In this document: one piece after another, positions 36,201 through 51,200 of the stretch
Layout of the letters: each line of letters begins with the position of its first letter
How positions within the stretch are numbered: position 1 is the first letter of the stretch
From: Tomocerus qinae
Lineage: Eukaryota > Arthropoda > Collembola > Entomobryomorpha > Tomoceridae
Direction: 5' to 3'
Assembly (NCBI GenBank): GCA_020055645.1
Contig: CM034546.1
Coordinates: forward strand, 82,770,001-82,834,000
DNA length: 64,000 nucleotides
The notes under the pieces: model-generated
The model's database searches: none
Told to the model about the DNA's origin: nothing
Seen by the model: only the letters and a program-made list of their open reading frames with translations
Made by a program: the position numbers and the translations under genes

Positions 36201-39200
36201 GAGCTTGTACGAGGAGACCATAAACCTTAGTAATATAACATTAACAAAGACTAGACACTTGAAAAAAATCATTTTTTTGAGTTTGTACGAGGAGACCAAA
36301 AACCTTAGTAATATAACATTAATGAAGACTACACAATTGAAAAAAATCATTTTTTTGAGCTTGTACGAGGAGCCCAAAAACATTAGTAATATAAAGTCTA
36401 TTTAAAGAACTACTTGAAAAAAATCATTTTTTAAGCTTGTACGAGGAGCCCAAAATCCTTAGTAATATAACATTAACAAAGACTAGACACTTGAAAAAAA
36501 TCATTTTTTTGAACTTGTACGAGGAGACCAAAAACCTTAGTAATATATCGTCTATTTATAAAACCACTTGAAAAAAATCATTTTTTTGAGCTTGTACGAG
36601 GAGACCATAAACCTTAGTAATATAACATTAATAAAGACTAGACACTTGAAAAAAATCATTTTTTTGAGCTTGTACGAGGAGACCAAAAACCTTAGTAATA
36701 TAACATTAATGAAGACTAGACACTTGAAAAAAATCATTTTTTTGAGCTTGTACGAGGAGTCCAAAAACATTAGTAATATAACGTCTATTCAAAGAACTAC
36801 TTGAAAAAAATCATTTTTTTAAGCTTGTACGAGGAGACCAAAAACCTTAGTAATATAACATTAATAAAGACTAGACACTTGAAAAAAATCATTTTTTTGA
36901 GTTTGTACGAGGAGCCCAAAAACCTTAGTAATATAACATTAATGAAGACTAGACACTTGAAAAAAATCATTTTTTTGAGTTTGTACGAGGATACCAAAAA
37001 CCTTAGTAATTTAACATTAATGAAGACTAGACACTTGAAAAAAATCATTTTTTTGAGCTTGTACGAGGAGACCAAAAACATTAATAATATAACATTAATA
37101 AAGACTAGACACTTGAAAAAAATCAATTTTTTGAGCTTGTACGAGGAGACCATAAACCTTAGTAATATAACAATAATAAAGACTAGACTCTTGAAAAAAA
37201 TCATTTTTTTGAGCTTGTACGAGGAGACTAAAAACCTTAGTTATATAACGTTTATTTAGAGAAACACTTTAAAAAAATCATTTTTTTGAGCTTGTACGAG
37301 GAGCCCAAAAACCTTAGTAATATAACATTAATAAAGACTACACACTTGAAAAAAATCATTTTTTTGTGTTTGTACGAGGATACCAAAAACCTTAGTAATT
37401 TAACATTAATGAAGACTAGACACTTGAAAAAAATCATTTTTTTGAGTTTGTACGAGGATACCAAAAACCTTAGTAATTTAACATTAATGAAGACTAGACA
37501 CTTGAAAAAAATCATTTTTTTGAGCTTGTACGAGGAGACCAAAAACATTAATAATATAACATTAATAAAGACTAGACACTTGAAAAAAATCATTTTTTTG
37601 AGCTTGTACGAGGAGACCATAAACCTTAGTAATATAACAATAATAAAGACTAGACTCTTGAAAAAAATCATTTTTTTGAGCTTGTACGAGGAGACTAAAA
37701 ACCTTAGTTATATAACGTTTATTTAGAGAAACATTTGAAAAAAATCATTTTTTTGAGCTTGTACGAGGAGCCCAAAAACCTTAGTAATATAACATTAACA
37801 AAGACTAGACACTTGAAAAAAATCATTTTTTTGAGCTTGTACGAGAAGACCATACACCTTAGTAATATAACATTAATGAAGACTAGACACTTGAAAAAAA
37901 TCATTTTTTTGAGTTTGTACGAGGAGACCAAAAACCTTAGTAATATAACATTAATGAAGACTAGACACTTGAAAAAAATCATTTTTTGAGCTTGTACGAG
38001 GAGACCAAAAACATTAGTATTATAACGTCTATTTAGAGAGATACTTGAAAAAAATCATTTTTTTGAGCTTGTACGAGGAGACCAAAAACCTTAGTAATAT
38101 AGCGTTTATTTAGAGAAACACTTGAAAAAAATCATTTTTTGAGCTTGTACGAGCAGACCATAAACCTTAGTAATATAACATTAATAAAGACTAGACACTT
38201 GAAAAAAATCATTTTTTTGAGCTTGTACGAGGAGCCCAAAAACCTTAGTAATATAACATTAATAAAGACTAGACACTTGAAAAAAATCATTTTTTTGAGC
38301 TTGTACGCGAAGACCATACACCTTAGTAATAAAACATTAATAAAGACTAGACACTTTAAAAAAATCATTTTTTTGAGCTTGTACGAGGAGACCAAAAACC
38401 TTAGTAATATAACGTTTATTTAGAGAACCACTTGAAAAAAATCATTTTTTGAGCTTGTACGAGGAGACCATAAACCTTAGTAATATAACATTAATAAAGA
38501 CTAGACACTTGAAAAAAATCACTTTTTTGAGCTTGAAGGAGGAGCCCAAAAACCTTAGTAATATAACATTAATAAAGACTAGACACTTGAAAAAAATCAT
38601 TTTTTTGAGCTTGTACGCTAAGACCATACACTTTAGTAATAAAACATTAATAAAGACTAGACACTTGAAAAAAATCATTTTTTTGAGCTTGTACGAGGAG
38701 ACCAAAAACCTTAGTAATATAACGTTTATTTAGAGAACCACTTGAAAAAAATCATTTTTTGAGCTTGTACGAGGAGACCATAAACCTTAGTAATAAAACA
38801 TTAATGAAGACTAGACACTTGAAAAAAATCATTTTTTTGAGTTTGTACGAGGAGACCAAAAACCTTAGTAATATAGCGACTATTTAGAGAAACACTTGAA
38901 AAAAATCGTTTTTTGAGCTTGTGCGAGGAGACCAAAAACCTTAGTAAGATAACGTTTATTTAGAGAACCACTTGAAAAAAATCATTTTTTGAGTTTGTAC
39001 GAGGAGACCAAAAACCTTAGTAAGATAACATTAATGAAGACTTGACACTTGAAAAAAATCATTTTTTTGAGCTTGTACGAGGAGACCAAAAACATTAGTA
39101 ATATAACGTCTATTCAAAGAACTACTTGAAAAAAATCATTTTTTTAAGCTTGTACGAGGAGACCAAAAACCTTAGTAATATAACATTAATAAAGACTAGA

Positions 39201-42200
39201 CACTTGAAAAAAATCATTTTTTTGAGTTTGTACGAGGAGCCCAAAAACCTTAGTAATATAACATTAATGAAGACTAGACACTTGAAAAAAATCATTTTTT
39301 TGAGTTTGTACGAGGATACCAAAAACCTTAGTAATTTAACATTAATGAAGACTAGACACTTGAAAAAAATCATTTTTTTGAGCTTGTACGAGGAGACCAA
39401 AAACATTAATAATATAACATTAATAAAGACTAGACACTTGAAAAAAATCATTTTTTTGAGCTTGTACGAGGAGACCATAAACCTTAGTAATATAACAATA
39501 ATAAAGACTAGACTCTTGAAAAAAATCATTTTTTTGAGCTTGTACGAGGAGACTAAAAACCTTAGTTATATAACGTTTATTTAGAGAAACACTTTAAAAA
39601 AATCATTTTTTGAGCTTGTACGAGGAGCCCAAAAACCTTAGTAATATAACATTAATAAAGACTACACACTAGAAAAAAGTCATTTTTTTGAGCTTGTACG
39701 AGGAGACCATAAACCTTAGTAATATAACATTAATAAAGACTAGACACTTGAAAAAAATCATTTTTTTGAGTTTGTACGAGGAGCCCAAAAACCTTAGTAA
39801 TATAACATTAATGAAGACTAGACACTTGAAAAAAATCATTTTTTTGAGTTTGTACGAGGAGACCAAAAACCTTAGTAATATAACATTAATGAAGACTAGA
39901 CACTTGAAAAAAATCATTTTTTTGAGCTTGTACGAGGAGACCAAAAACATTAGTATTATAACGTCTATTTAGAGAGATACTTGAAAAAAATCATTTTTTT
40001 GAGCTTGTACGAGGAGACCAAAAACCTTAGTAATATAGCGTTTATTTAGAGAAACACTTGAAAAAAATCATTTTTTGAGCTTGTACGAGCAGACCATAAA
40101 CCTTAGTAATATAACATTAATAAAGACTAGACACTTGAAAAAAATCATTTTTTTGAGCTTGTACGAGGAGCCCGAAAACCTTAGTAATATAACATTAATA
40201 AAGACTAGACACTTGAAAAAAATCATTTTTTTGAGCTTGTACGCGAAGACCATACACCTTAGTAATAAAACATTAATAAAGACTAGACACTTGAAAAAAA
40301 TCATTTTTTTGAGCTTGTACGAGGAGACCAAAAACCTTAGTAATATAATGTTTATTTAGAGAACCACTTGAAAAAAATCATTTTTTGAGCTTGTACGAGG
40401 AGACCATAAACCTTAGTAATATAACATTAATAAAGACTAGACACTTGAAAAAAATCACTTTTTTGAGCTTGAAGGAGGAGCCCAAAAACCTTAGTAATAT
40501 AACATTAATAAAGACTAGACACTTGAAAAAAATCATTTTTTTGAGCTTGTACGCTAAGACCATACACTTTAGTAATAAAACATTAATAAAGACTAGACAC
40601 TTGAAAAAAATCATTTTTTTGAGTTTGTACGAAGAGACCAAAAACCTTAGTAATATAACGTTTATTTAGAGAACCACTTGAAAAAAATCATTTTTTGAGC
40701 TTGTACGAGGAGACCATAAACCTTAGTAATAAAACATTAATGAAGACTAGACACTTGAAAAAAATCATTTTTTTGAGTTTGTACGAGGAGACCAAAAACC
40801 TTAGTAATATAGCGATTATTTAGAGAAACACTTGAAAAAAATCACTTTTTGAGCTTGTACGAGGAGACCAAAAACCTTAGTAATATAACGTTTATTTAGA
40901 GAACCACTTGAAAAAAATCATTTTTTTGAGTTTGTACGAGGAGACCAAAAACCTTAGTAATATAACATTAATAAAGACTACACACTAGAAAAAAATCATT
41001 TTTTGAGTTTGTACGAGGATACCAAAAACCTTAGTAATATAACATTAATGAAGACTAGACACTTGAAAAAAATCATTTTTTTGAGTTTGTACGAGGATAC
41101 CAAAAACCTTAGTAATTTAACATTAATGAAGACTAGACACTTGAAAAAAATCATTTTTTTGAGCTTGTACGAGGAGACCAAAAACATTAATAATATAACA
41201 TTAATAAAGACTAGACACTTGAAAAAATCATTTTTTTGAGCTTGTACGAGGAGACCATAAACCTTAGTAATATAACAATAATAAAGACTAGACTCTTGAA
41301 AAAAATCATTTTTTTGAGCTTGTACGAGGAGACTAAAAACCTTAGTTATATAACGTTTATTTAGAGAAACATTTGAAAAAAATCATTTTTTTGAGCTTGT
41401 ACGAGGAGCCCAAAAACCTTAGTAATATAACATTAACAAAGACTAGACACTTGAAAAAAATCATTTTTTTGAGCTTGTACGAGGAGACCAAAAACCTTAG
41501 TAATATAACATTAATAAAGACTAGACACTTGAAAAAAATCATTTTTTTGAGCTTGTACGCGAAGACCATACACCTTAGTAATAAAACATTAATAAAGACT
41601 AGACACTTTAAAAAAATCATTTTTTTGAGCTTGTACGAGGAGACCAAAAACCTTAGTAATATAACGTTTATTTAGAGAACCACTTGAAAAAAATCATTTT
41701 TTGAGCTTGTACGAGGAGACCATAAACCTTAGTAATATAACTTTAATAAAGACTAGACACTTGAAAAAAACCATTTTTTTGAGCTTGTACGAGGAGCCCA
41801 AAAACCTTAGTAATATAACATTAATAAAGACTAGACACTTGAAAAAAATCATTTTTTTGAGCTTGTACGCAAAGACCATACACCTTAGTAATAAAACTTT
41901 AATAAAGACTAGACACTTGAAAAAAATCATTTTTTTGAGTTTGTACGAGGAGACCAAAAACCTTAGTAATATAACATTAATGAAGACTAGACACTTGAAA
42001 AAAATCATTTTTTGAGCTTGTACGAGGAGACCATAAACCTTAGTAATAAAACATTAATGAAGACTAGACACTTGAAAAAAATCATTTTTTTGAGTTTGTA
42101 CGAGGAGACCAAAAACCTTAGTAATATAGCGATTATTTAGAGAAACACTTGAAAAAAATCACTTTTTGAGCTTGTACGAGGAGACCAAAAACCTTAGTAA

Positions 42201-45200
42201 TATAACGTTTATTTAGAGAACCACTTGAAAAAAATCATTTTTTTGAGCTTGTACGAGGAGACCAAAAACCTTAGTAATATAACATTAATAAAGACTACAC
42301 ACTAGAAAAAAGTCATTTTTTTGAGTTTGTACGAGGATACCAAAAACCTTAGTAATTTAACATTAATGAAGACTAGACACTTGAAAAAAATCATTTTTTT
42401 GAGTTTGTACGAGGATACCAAAAACCTTAGTAATTTAACATTAATGAAGACTAGACACTTGAAAAAAATCATTTTTTTGAGCTTGTACGAGGAGACCAAA
42501 AACATTAATAATATAACATTAATAAAGACTAGACACTTGAAAAAAATCATTTTTTTGAGCTTGTACGAGGAGACCATAAACCTTAGTAATATAACAATAA
42601 TAAAGACTAGACACTTGAAAAAAATCATTTTTTTGAGCTTGTACGAGGAGACCAAAAACCTTAGTAATATAACGTTTATTTAGAGAAACACTTGAAAAAA
42701 ATCATTTTTTTGAGCTTGTACGAGGAGCCCAAAAACCTTAGTAATATAACATTAACAAAGACTAGACACTTGAAAAAAATCATTTTTTTGAGCTTGTACG
42801 AGGAGACCAAAAACATTAGTATTATAACGTCTATTTAGAGAGATACTTGAAAAAAATCATTTTTTTGAGCTTGTACGAGGAGACCAAAAACCTTAGTAAT
42901 ATAGCGTTTATTTAGAGAAACACTTGAAAAAAATCATTTTTTGAGCTTGTACGAGCAGACCATAAACCTTAGTATAATAACATTAATAAGGCTAGACACT
43001 TGAAAAAAATCATTTTTTTGAGCTTGTACGAGGAGCCCAACAACCTTAGTAATATAACATTAATAAAGACTAGACACTTGAAAAAAATCATTTTTTTGAG
43101 CTTGTACGCGAAGACCATACACCTTAGTAATAAAACATTAATAAAGACTAGACACTTTAAAAAATCATTTTTTTGAGCTTGTACGAGGAGACCAAAAACC
43201 TTAGTAATATAACGTTTATTTAGAGAACCACTTGAAAAAAATCATTTTTTGAGCTTGTACGAGGAGACCATAAACCTTAGTAATATAACATTAATAAAGA
43301 CTAGACACTTGAAAAAAATCACTTTTTTGAGCTTGAAGGAGGAGCCCAAAAACCTTAGTAATATAACATTAATAAAGACTAGACACTTGAAAAAAATCAT
43401 TTTTTTGAGCTTGTACGCTAAGACCATACACTTTAGTAATAAAACATTAATAAAGACTAGACACTTGAAAAAAATCATTTTTTGAGCTTGTACGAGGAGA
43501 CCAAAAACCTTAGTAATATAACGTTTATTTAGAGAACCACTTGAAAAAAATCATTTTTTGAGCTTGTACGAGGAGACCATAAACCTTAGTAATAAAACAT
43601 TAATGAAGACTAGACACTTGAAAAAAATCATTTTTTTGAGTTTGTACGAGGAGACCAAAAACCTTAGTAATATAGCGATTATTTAGAGAAACACTTGAAA
43701 AAAATCGTTTTTTGAGCTTGTACGAGGAGACCAAAAACCTTAGTAAGATAACGTTTATTTAGAGAACCACTTGAAAAAAATCATTTTTTGAGTTTGTACG
43801 AGGAGACCAAAAACCTTAGTAATATAACATTAATAAAGGCTACACACTAGAAAAAAGTCATTTTTTTGAGTTTGTACGAGGATACCAAAAACCTTAGTAA
43901 TTTAACATTAATGAAGACTAGACACTTGAAAAAAATCATTTTTTTGAGTTTGTACGAGGATACCAAAAACCTTAGTAATATAACATTAATGAAGACTAGA
44001 CACTTGAAAAAAATCATTTTTTTGAGCTTGTACGAGGAGACCAAAAACATTAGTAATATAACATTAATAAAGACTAGACACTTGAAAAAAATCATTTTTT
44101 TGAGCTTGTACGAGGAGACCAAAAACCTTAGTAATATAACGTCTATTTAGAGAACCACTTGAAAAAAATCATTTTTTTGAGCTTGTACGAGGAGACCATA
44201 AACCTTAGTAATATAACATTAATAAAGACTAGACACTTGAAAAAAATCATTTTTTTGAGCTTGTACGAGGAGACCAAAAACATTAGTAATATAACATTAA
44301 TAAAGACTAGACACTTGAAAAAAATCATTTTTTTGAGCTTGTACGAGGAGACCAAAAACCTTAGTAATATAACATTAATAAAGACTAGACACTTGAAAAA
44401 AATCATTTTTTTGAGCTTGTACGAGGAGACCAAAAACCTTAGTAATATAACGTTTATTTAGAGAACCACTTGAAAAAAATCATTTTTTTGAGCTTGTACG
44501 AGGAGACCATAAACCTTAGTAATATAACATTAATAAAGACTAGACACTTGAAAAAAATCATTTTTTTGAGCTTGTACGAGGAGCCCAAAAACCTTAGTAA
44601 TATAACATTAATAAAGACTAGACACTTGAAAAAAATCATTTTTTTGAGCTTGTACGAGAAGACCATACACCTTAGTAATATAACATTAATGAAGACTAGA
44701 CACTTGAAAAAAATCATTTTTTTGAGTTTGTACGAGGAGACCAAAAACCTTAGTAGTATAACATTAATGAAGACTAGACACTTGAAAAAAATCATTTTTT
44801 GAGCTTGTACGAGGAGACCAAAAACATTAGTATTATAACGTCTATTTAGGGAGATACTTGAAAAAATCATTTTTTTGAGCTTGTACGAGGAGACCAAAAA
44901 CCTTAGTAATATAGCGTTTATTTAGAGAAACACTTGAAAAAAATCATTTTTTGAGCTTGTACGAGCAGACCATAAACCTTAGTAATATAACATTAATAAA
45001 GACTAGACACTTGAAAAAAATCATTTTTTTGAGCTTGTACGAGGAGCCCAAAAACCTTAGTAATATAACATTAATAAAGACTAGACACTTGAAAAAAATC
45101 ATTTTTTTGAGCTTGTACGCGAAGACCATACACCTTAGTAATAAAACATTAATAAAGACTAGACACTTGAAAAAAATCATTTTTTTGAGCTTGTACGAGG

Positions 45201-48200
45201 AGACCAAAAACCTTAGTAATATAACGTTTATTTAGAGAACCACTTGAAAAAAATCATTTTTTGAGCTTGTACGAGGAGACCATAAACCTTAGTAATATAA
45301 CATTAATAAAGACTAGACACTTGAAAAAAATCATTTTTTTGAGCTTGTACGAGGAGCCCAAAAACCTTAGTAATATAACATTAATAAAGACTAGACACTT
45401 GAAAAAAATCATTTTTTTGAGCTTGTACGAGAAGACCATACACCTTAGTAATATAACATTAATGAAGACTAGACACTTGAAAAAAATCATTTTTTTGAGT
45501 TTGTACGAGGAGACCAAAAACCTTAGTAATATAACATTAATGAAGACTAGACACTTGAAAAAAATCATTTTTTGAGCTTGTACGAGGAGACCAAAAACAT
45601 TAGTATTATAACGTCTATTTAGAGAGATACTTGAAAAAAATCATTTTTTTGAGCTTGTACGAGGAGACCAAAAACCTTAGTAATATAGCGTTTATTTAGA
45701 GAAACACTTGAAAAAAATCATTTTTTGAGCTTGTACGAGCAGACCATAAACCTTAGTAATATAACATTAATAAAGACTAGACACTTGAAAAAAATCATTT
45801 TTTTGAGCTTGTACGAGGAGACCAACAACCTTAGTAATATAACATTAATAAAGACTAGACACTTGAAAAAAATCATTTTTTTGAGCTTGTACGAGGAGAC
45901 CAAAAACATTAATAATATAACATTAATAAAGACTAGACACTTGAAAAAAATCATTTTTTTGAGCTTGTACGAGGATACCAAAAACCTTAGTAATTTAACA
46001 TTAATGAAGACTAGACACTTGAAAAAAATCATTTTTTTGAGCTTGTACGAGGAGACCATAAACCTTAGTAATATAACATTAATAAAGACTAGACACTTGA
46101 AAAAAATCACTTTTTTGAGCTTGAAGGAGGAGCCCAAAAACCTTAGTAATATAACATTAATAAAGACTAGACACTTGAAAAAAATCATTTTTTTGAGCTT
46201 GTACGCTAAGACCATACACTTTAGTAATAAAACATTAATAAAGACTAGACACTTGAAAAAAATCATTTTTTTGAGTTTGTACGAGGAGACCAAAAACCTT
46301 AGTAATATAACGTTTATTTAGAGAACCACTTGAAAAAAATCATTTTTTGAGCTTGTACGAGGAGACCATAAACCTTAGTAATATAACATTAATAAAGACT
46401 AGACACTTGAAAAAAATCATTTTTTTGAGCTTGTACGAGGAGACCAAAAACCTTAGTAATATAACGATTATTTAGAGAAACACTTGAAAAAAATCATTTT
46501 TTTGAGCTTGTACGAGGAGACCAAAAACCTTAGTAATAAAACTTTAATAAAGACTAGACACTTGAAAAAAATCATTTTTTTGAGCTTGTACGAGGAGCCC
46601 AAAAACCTTAGTAATATAACATTAATAAAGACTAGACACTTGAAAAAAGTCATTTTTTTGAGCTTGTACGAGGAGACCAAAAACCTTAGTAATATAACAT
46701 TAATGAAGACTAGACACTTGAAAAAAATCATTTTTTGAGCTTGTACGAGGAGACCAAAAACCTTAGTAATATAACATTAATGAAGACTAGACACTTGAAA
46801 AAAATCATTTTTTTGAGCTTGTACGAGGAGACCAAAAACCTTAGTAATATAACATTAATAAAGACTAGACACTTGAAAAAAATCATTTTTTTGAGCTTGT
46901 ACGAGGAGACCATAAACCTTAGTAATATAACATTAATAAAGACTAGACACTTGAAAAAAATCATTTTTTTGAGCTTGTACGAGGAGACCAAAAACCTTAG
47001 TAATATAACGTCTATTTAGACAACCACTTGAAAAAAATCATTTTTTTGAGCTTGTACGAGGAGACCATAAACCTTAGTAATATAACATTAATAAAGACTA
47101 GACACTTGAAAAAAATCATTTTTTTGAGCTTGTACGAGGAGCCCAAAAACCTTAGTAATATAACATTAATAAAGACTAGACACTTGAAAAAAATCATTTT
47201 TTTGAGCTTGTACGAGAAGACCATACACCTTAGTAATATAACATTAATGAAGACTAGACACTTGAAAAAAATCATTTTTTTGAGTTTGTACGAGGAGACC
47301 AAAAACCTTAGTAGTATAACATTAATGAAGACTAGACACTTGAAAAAAATCATTTTTTGAGCTTGTACGAGGAGACCAAAAACATTAGTATTATAACGTC
47401 TATTTAGAGAGATACTTGAAAAAAATCATTTTTTTGAGCTTGTACGAGGAGACCATAAACCTTAGTAATAAAACATTAATAAAGACTAGACACTTGAAAA
47501 AAATCATTTTTTTGAGCTTGTACGAGGAGACCAAAAACCTTAGTAATATAACGTCTATTTAGAGAACCACTTGAAAAAAATCATTTTTTGAGCTTGTACG
47601 AGGAGACCATAAACCTTAGTAATATAACATTAATAAAGACTAGACACTTGAAAAAAATCACTTTTTTGAGCTTGAAGGAGGAGCCCAAAAACCTTAGTAA
47701 TATAACATTAATAAAGACTAGACACTTGAAAAAAATCATTTTTTTGAGCTTGTACGCTAAGACCATACACTTTAGTAATAAAACATTAATAAAGACTAGA
47801 CACTTGAAAAAAATCATTTTTTTGAGTTTGTACGAGGAGACCAAAAACCTTAGTAATATAACGTTTATTTAGAGAACCACTTGAAAAAAATCATTTTTTG
47901 AGCTTGTACGAGGAGACCATAAACCTTAGTAATAAAACATTAATGAAGACTAGACACTTGAAAAAAATCATTTTTTTGAGTTTGTACGAGGAGACCAAAA
48001 ACCTTAGTAATATAGCGATTATTTAGAGAAACACTTGAAAAAAATCGTTTTTTGAGCTTGTACGAGGAGACCAAAAACCTTAGTAAGATAACGTTTATTT
48101 AGAGAACCACTTGAAAAAAATCATTTTTTGAGTTTGTACGAGGAGACCAAAAACCTTAGTAATATAACATTAATAAAGGCTACACACTAGAAAAAAGTCA

Positions 48201-51200
48201 TTTTTTTGAGTTTGTACGAGGATACCAAAAACCTTAGTAATTTAACATTAATGAAGACTAGACACTTGAAAAAAATCATTTTTTTGAGTTTGTACGAGGA
48301 TACCAAAAACCTTAGTAGTATAACATTAATGAAGACTAGACACTTGAAAAAAATCATTTTTTGAGCTTGTACGAGGAGACCAAAAACATTAGTATTATAA
48401 CGTCTATTTAGAGAGATACTTGAAAAAAATCATTTTTTTGAGCTTGTACGAGGAGACCAAAAACCTTAGTAATATAGCGTTTATTTAGAGAAACACTTGA
48501 AAAAAATCATTTTTTGAGCTTGTACGAGCAGACCATAAACCTTAGTAATATAACATTAATAAGGCTAGACACTTGAAAAAAATCATTTTTTTGAGCTTGT
48601 ACGAGGAGACCAAAAACATTAATAATATAACATTAATAAAGACTAGACACTTGAAAAAAATCATTTTTTTGAGCTTGTACGAGGAGACCAAAAACCTTAG
48701 TAATATAACATTAATAAAGACTAGACACTTGAAAAAAATCATTTTTTTGAGCTTGTACGAGGAGCCCAAAAACCTTAGTAATATAACATTAATAAAGACT
48801 AGACACTTGAAAAAAATCATTTTTTGAGCTTGTACGAGAAGACCATACACCTTAGTAATATAACATTAATGAAGACTAGACACTTGAAAAAAATCATTTT
48901 TTTGAGTTTGTACGAGGAGACCAAAAACCTTAGTAGTATAACATTAATGAAGACTAGACACTTGAAAAAAATCATTTTTTGAGCTTGTACGAGGAGACCA
49001 AAAACATTAGTATTATAACGTCTATTTAGAGAGATACTTGAAAAAAATCATTTTTTTGAGCTTGTACGAGGAGACCAAAAACCTTAGTAATATAGCGTTT
49101 ATTTAGAGAAACACTTGAAAAAAATCATTTTTTGAGCTTGTACGAGCAGACCATAAACCTTAGTAATATAACATTAATAAGGCTAGACACTTGAAAAAAA
49201 TCATTTTTTTGAGCTTGTACGAGGAGCCCAACAACCTTAGTAATATAACATTAATAAAGACTTAACACTTGAAAAAAATCATTTTTTTGAGCTTGTACGC
49301 GAAGACCATACACCTTAGTAATAAAACATTAATAAAGACTAGACACTTGAAAAAAATCATTTTTTTGAGCTTGTACGAGGAGACCAAAAACCTTAGTAAT
49401 ATAATGTTTATTTAGAGAACCACTTGAAAAAAATCATTTTTTGAGCTTGTACGAGGAGACCATAAACCTTAGTAATATAACATTAATAAAGACTAGACAC
49501 TTGAAAAAAATCACTTTTTTGAGCTTGAAAGAGGAGCCCAAAAACCTTAGTAATATAACATTAATAAAGACTAGACACTTGAAAAAAATCATTTTTTTGA
49601 GCTTGTACGCTAAGACCATACACTTTAGTAATAAAACATTAATAAAGACTAGACACTTGAAAAAAATCATTTTTTTGAGTTTGTACGAGGAGACCAAAAA
49701 CCTTAGTAATATAACGTTTATTTAGAGAACCACTTGAAAAAAATCATTTTTTGAGCTTTTACGAGGAGACCATAAACCTTAGTAATAAAACATTAATGAA
49801 GACTAGACACTTGAAAAAAATCATTTTTTTGAGTTTGTACGAGGAGACCAAAAACCTTAGTAATATAGCGATTATTTAGAGAAACACTTGAAAAAAATCG
49901 TTTTTTGAGCTTGTACGAGGAGACCAAAAACCTTAGTAAGATAACGTTTATTTAGAGAACCACTTGAAAAAAATCATTTTTTGAGTTTGTACGAGGAGAC
50001 CAAAAACCTTAGTAATATAACATTAATAAAGGCTACACACTAGAAAAAAGTCATTTTTTTGAGTTTGTACGAGGATACCAAAAACCTTAGTAATTTAACA
50101 TTAATGAAGACTAGACACTTGAAAAAAATCATTTTTTTGAGTTCGTACGAGGATACCAAAAATCTTAGTAATTTAACATTAATGAAGACTAGACACTTGA
50201 AAAAAATCATTTTTTTGAGCTTGTACGAGGAGACCAAAAACATTAATAATATAACATTAATAAAGACTAGACACTTGAAAAAAATCATTTTTTTGAGCTT
50301 GTACGAGGAGACCAAAAACCTTAGTAATATAACATTAATAAAGACTAGACACTTGTAAAAAATCATTTTTTTGAGCTTGTACGAGGTGCCCAAAAACCTT
50401 AGTAATATAACGTCTATTTAGACAACCACTTGAAAAAAATCATTTTTTTGAGCTTGTACGAGGAGACCATAAACCTTAGTAATATAACATTAATAAAGAC
50501 TAGACACTTGAAAAAAATCATTTTTTTGAGCTTGTACGAGGAGCCCAAAAACCTTAGTAATATAACATTAATAAAGACTAGACACTTGAAAAAAATCATT
50601 TTTTTGAGCTTGTACGAGAAGACCATACACCTTAGTAATATAACATTAAAGAAGACTAGACACTTGAAAAAAATCATTTTTTTGAGTTTGTACGAGGAGA
50701 CCAAAAACCTTAGTAGTATAACATTAATGAAGACTAGACACTTGAAAAAAATCATTTTTTGAGCTTGTACGAGGAGACCAAAAACATTAGTATTATAACG
50801 TCTATTTAGAGAGATACTTGAAAAAAATCATTTTTTTGAGCTTGTACGAGGAGACCAAAAACCTTAGTAATATAGCGTTTATTTAGAGAAACACTTGAAA
50901 AAAATCATTTTTTGAGCTTGTACGAGCAGACCATAAACCTTAGTAATATAACATTAATAAGGCTAGACACTTGAAAAAAATCATTTTTTGAGCTTGTACG
51001 AGGAGCCCAACAACCTTAGTAATATAACATTAATAAAGACTTAACACTTGAAAAAAATCATTTTTTTGAGCTTGTACGCGAAGACCATACACCTTAGTAA
51101 TAAAACATTAATAAAGACTAGACACTTGAAAAAAATCATTTTTTTGAGCTTGTACGAGGAGACCAAAAACCTTAGTAATATAATGTTTATTTAGAGAACC